The notes under the pieces: generated by a model
Database searches by the model: none
What the model saw: the letters and a program-made list of their open reading frames with translations, nothing else
What the model was told of the DNA's origin: nothing
Position numbers and translations under genes: made by a program
Shown here: one piece after another, positions 29,905-32,710 of the stretch
How positions within the stretch are numbered: position 1 is the stretch's first letter
Layout: each line of letters opens with the position of its first letter
Assembly (NCBI GenBank): GCA_014860745.1
Contig: JACZJC010000015.1
Span: 1 to 32,710, forward strand
Direction of reading: 5' to 3'
DNA: 32,710 bases
Source: Anaerolineales bacterium
Lineage (GTDB): Bacteria > Chloroflexota > Anaerolineae > Anaerolineales > Villigracilaceae

Positions 29905-32559
29905 ATGACGATCCCGATTCTCTCGACAAAATTGTATCCACCGCTCCCAACAGAGAGTTTCGTTTCCCGTGGAAGATTAATAGAACGTGTACAGGCAGGC
30001 GCAAATGGAAGAGTGATGATTATTTCCGCGCCGCCGGGTTTTGGCAAAAGCACCTTGCTGGCGGACTGGCTTGCCGGGGGGGCAGATGAAAAGACGGCAT
30101 GGTACTCATTGGATGAAGACGACAATGATCCAGCCCGATTCTTTGGATATATTGCCGCCTCCTTGTGGACCGTTCAGCCTGATTTCGTCCAATCACTCGA
30201 CTCTCTGCTGGAAACTTTATCTCCCAACCCGCGCGAACTGATCGCCGCGCTCATCAACGACATTTCAGAATTTGTCAGCAAGGATGTCGTGCTGGTCTTG
30301 GATGATTACCACCACATCACCCAACAGCCAATCCATGATGCAATCGCGTATTTGATCGATCATCTTCCCAATAACCTGCATCTTGTCTTCATCAGCCGCG
30401 CCGACCCGCCGCTCCCATTGGGACGTTGGCGCGTGCGCGGACAGTTGACTGAGATTCGCGCCGATGACTTGCGCTTTACCGAAGAAGAAACAGCACAATT
30501 TCTGAATCAAACGATGGGACTCTCACTGAGTGCCGAAGACATCCGCACGTTGGAAGCGCGCACCGAAGGCTGGGTGGCAGGTCTGCAACTCGCCGCGCTC
30601 TCCCTGCAAAAATCATCGAACCCCAGCGAGGTCATTTCCGCATTTGCGGGCAGCAACCGCTATGTGGCAGAGTATCTGACCGATGAAGTACTTTCGCGCC
30701 AATCTGAGACTTTGCGTGATTTTTTATTGAAGACTTCCATTTTGGAACGTTTCAACGCATCCTTGTGCGACCACATGTTGGAAACATCCAATTCAGAATC
30801 CATGCTCGCTGAACTGGAACGCGCCAACCTGTTCATCATCCCGCTTGATTCAGACTCGAACTGGTTCCGCTACCACCATCTCTTTGCCGATTTGTTGCGG
30901 CGGCGGCTTACCCAAGCCGATCAAAGTAAAATCACCAACCTCCATCACCGCGCGGCGGATTGGTTCGAGAAGAATAACTTTCTGCTCGATGCCGTCCGTC
31001 ATTGGATTGCGGCAAATAAGCCTGAGCGTGTGGCTTCCTTGATGGAACACGCCCTCAGCCAGACCTGGGGGCGTGTGGAAATGGCAGGTTTGCTGAAGCG
31101 CGTGGAAACACTGCCTAAAGCGGTGCTGGCGGAATACCCATCCCTGAGCGCGTTTTGGGGATGGTCATGGTTCTGGCTGGGGCATGACAATGAAAAGATC
31201 CTGCCCTTGCTTGAGCGCGCGGAGAAGAACTTGCAGGGCAAGCCCAATGCAGATCATTCTATCGGGCGCTTCAATGTCATCCGCAGTTATTTGCTGCGCG
31301 CTGTGAATACCGATTCGCCATCTGCTCTTTTGCTTGGGAGAACGGCATTGGAGCAACTGGCGCAGGATGATCTGCTGTGGCGCGGATTTGCGGAGTTGAA
31401 CATCGCCGCATCCATTCACTCGATGGGGAGTGAGCTCGCACAGGCAGAGGAAGCCTACGGCGAGACGGTCCGTCTTTGCCAAATGGCGAGGGATTTCACC
31501 ACAGCCTGGATCGCAGCATGTGCGCGGGTGCAAGTGGTGACGGAACGTGGCGAATTGGGACGGGCAATCATACTCAATACTCAATTGTTGGATGAAGTAA
31601 AGCGTAAGGGAGGTACAAACAATGTGCGCGGTTGGGCGCATATTAATCAGGCAGGAATAATGTATCAGATCAATGAACTCGAGACGGCGTGGCGGGAAGC
31701 AAATATCACCATCGAGTTGGAAAAGCAAACGGGCGGTGTGCCCGATGTGGAGTTACGCCTGTTTAGTCTGTTGACGAAACTGGAAAGCCTCAATGGAGAT
31801 GAAAATGCGGCGCGTAATGCCGCGAATGAGTTGATCACGCGCATGAAACGCAGCGGCGTGACAAACGCCATGGACCGCGCCAATTCCATCTATGCAGAGT
31901 TGATGTTCAGACTCGGCGACTGGCACGCATTCGATGCCTGGGCGCAGACGTATCGTCCGCCGCTGCAGCCGTTGTTTCTCCCCTATCGCTTGGCAACGCT
32001 GATGTACGCGCGATATTTGATGCGGCAAAAGGCTTGGGATGAGAGTCGGCGTTTGTTGGAGGAACAGGCTCGGCTGGCGCACGAGGCGGGACACGTCGAA
32101 TACGAGATGGAAATTGGCATCGCTCGCTCCATCCTTGAAAAAGAGGCGGGATGTTCGTCTGAATCCATGCAGGCGTTGATGCAGGCACTGGGAATTGGCG
32201 CGGCAGGCGGATATGTGCGAGCCTTTGTGGATGAGGGCGAGGCAATGAAAAATCTGTTGGTGCAGGCACAGAGGTCAACGAAGGATGAGGCGCTGCGGGC
32301 GTACATCACGAAACTGCTTGATGCATTTGAGAAATCCATTGCTGTTGACCAGTCTTCCCTGATCGAGCCGTTGACCGAGCGTGAGATCGAAGTGTTGAAG
32401 CTGATAGCAGAGGGACTCTCCAACCCTGAAATTGCGGAGAAACTTGTTCTCTCGGTGGGGACGGTCAAGACCCATGTTAAGCATATTTATGGAAAGTTAG
32501 GGGTGGATGACCGCGTGAAGGCGGCAGGCATGGCACGTGAACTTGGATTAATTAATTGA
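29905..32559 (+). CDS. MalT-like LuxR-family transcriptional regulator (STAND ATPase)
   Basis: 884 residues. The N-terminal NTPase domain has Walker A APPGFGKST (42-50), an ATP-linked DEDDNDPARFFGYI, Walker B VVLVLDDYHH near 128-137 and TRTEGWVAGLQLAALSL-like ARTEGW near 233. The middle (about 280-800) is helical, TPR-like, with YHHLFADLLRRRL at its start. The last 65 residues are a LuxR HTH: LTEREIEVLKLIAEGLSNPEIAEKL then SVGTVKTHVKHIYGKLGV. Length and layout match MalT-type activators, which bind an inducer and ATP, oligomerise and turn on target promoters. The effector is unknown; the nearest candidate targets are the adjacent membrane genes and itself. The start codon has no ribosome site. 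Confidence 0.93.
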   Translation: MTIPILSTKLYPPLPTESFVSRGRLIERVQAGANGRVMIISAPPGFGKSTLLADWLAGGADEKTAWYSLDEDDNDPARFFGYIAASLWTVQPDFVQSLDSLLETLSPNPRELIAALINDISEFVSKDVVLVLDDYHHITQQPIHDAIAYLIDHLPNNLHLVFISRADPPLPLGRWRVRGQLTEIRADDLRFTEEETAQFLNQTMGLSLSAEDIRTLEARTEGWVAGLQLAALSLQKSSNPSEVISAFAGSNRYVAEYLTDEVLSRQSETLRDFLLKTSILERFNASLCDHMLETSNSESMLAELERANLFIIPLDSDSNWFRYHHLFADLLRRRLTQADQSKITNLHHRAADWFEKNNFLLDAVRHWIAANKPERVASLMEHALSQTWGRVEMAGLLKRVETLPKAVLAEYPSLSAFWGWSWFWLGHDNEKILPLLERAEKNLQGKPNADHSIGRFNVIRSYLLRAVNTDSPSALLLGRTALEQLAQDDLLWRGFAELNIAASIHSMGSELAQAEEAYGETVRLCQMARDFTTAWIAACARVQVVTERGELGRAIILNTQLLDEVKRKGGTNNVRGWAHINQAGIMYQINELETAWREANITIELEKQTGGVPDVELRLFSLLTKLESLNGDENAARNAANELITRMKRSGVTNAMDRANSIYAELMFRLGDWHAFDAWAQTYRPPLQPLFLPYRLATLMYARYLMRQKAWDESRRLLEEQARLAHEAGHVEYEMEIGIARSILEKEAGCSSESMQALMQALGIGAAGGYVRAFVDEGEAMKNLLVQAQRSTKDEALRAYITKLLDAFEKSIAVDQSSLIEPLTEREIEVLKLIAEGLSNPEIAEKLVLSVGTVKTHVKHIYGKLGVDDRVKAAGMARELGLIN

Positions 32560-32599
32560 CGGTCGCCTGATGAACTTTAACAAAATAATATCGTAACTT

Positions 32600-32710
32600 T
32601 TAGTCGAGTTGATGGCCAGGCAAAGAGCGATAGATTTTGGTTGGATCCTGCAAGCCAACATAACGCAGCAAATCAGAAGATCCATGAGCGAACTGATCTA
32701 AAAAAGATGT
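32600..32710 (-). CDS. Partial ORF at window edge (C-terminal end)
   Basis: On the - strand 36 codons are open from the window end to a stop at 32600-32602, ending DLLRYVGLQDPTKIYRSLPG then HQLD. It would be the 3' end of a gene that converges on the MalT-like regulator, 40 bases away. No domain is recognised and the length is small, so it may be chance. Confidence 0.35.
   Translation of the reverse strand, partial: TSFLDQFAHGSSDLLRYVGLQDPTKIYRSLPGHQLD

Overview
The window looks like a piece of a chromosome from an uncultured or poorly characterised member of the Chloroflexota, probably an Anaerolineae-type bacterium. This is inferred from the mix of genes: MalT-like LuxR regulators of about 880 residues, an NB-ARC/TPR regulator with an XRE head, a kaiC-kaiB-kaiB-kinase operon without kaiA, DUF4386-type membrane proteins, and a CheB-CheR-PAS fusion. 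No rRNA, tRNA, CRISPR array or complete insertion sequence was recognised. Base composition is moderate and mixed. A marker-gene or whole-contig search would be needed to fix the taxon.

Left part (1-11980), envelope and housekeeping functions, all on the + strand: a 52-aa lmo0937-type membrane peptide, a TPM-domain membrane protein with a LemA-like lipoprotein, a two-gene ABC-2 exporter, a cupin, a UbiA-type prenyltransferase, a 128-aa unknown protein followed by a MerA/Lpd-like flavoprotein, a cytoplasmic SoxB-like metallophosphatase, a diacylglycerol-kinase-family lipid kinase, a PAP2 phosphatase and a histidine phosphatase. The run ends in a strong terminator at 11931-11976.

Middle part (12000-20500), signalling island: a repeat-bearing spacer (11977-12439), a CheB-CheR-PAS fusion, a short PAS protein, a terminator, then kaiC, two tandem kaiB genes and a PAS histidine kinase. 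The response regulator that should follow is a wreck: the start of its receiver domain is fused out of frame to the start of its LuxR helix-turn-helix. A 765-base non-coding stretch follows with two strong hairpins and a dispersed repeat, and could carry a small RNA.

Right part (20600-32710): an Fsr-type MFS transporter and a small unknown gene converge on an XRE/NB-ARC/TPR regulator. That regulator is divergent from a CopB-type (CPH) P-type ATPase with a His/Met-rich N-terminus; their 187-bp spacer holds a near-perfect 16-bp inverted repeat. Two small polytopic membrane proteins with almost identical leaders follow. The window ends with a head-to-head pair of MalT-like regulators. One is complete. 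The other is cut off after its P-loop domain, next to a perfect 38-bp palindrome. Both have a TATAAT box exactly 6 bases before the ATG, which suggests leaderless transcripts.

The most interesting features are the kaiBC signalling operon with its broken output regulator, the repeats that flank this island, and the symmetrical leaderless promoter pair.
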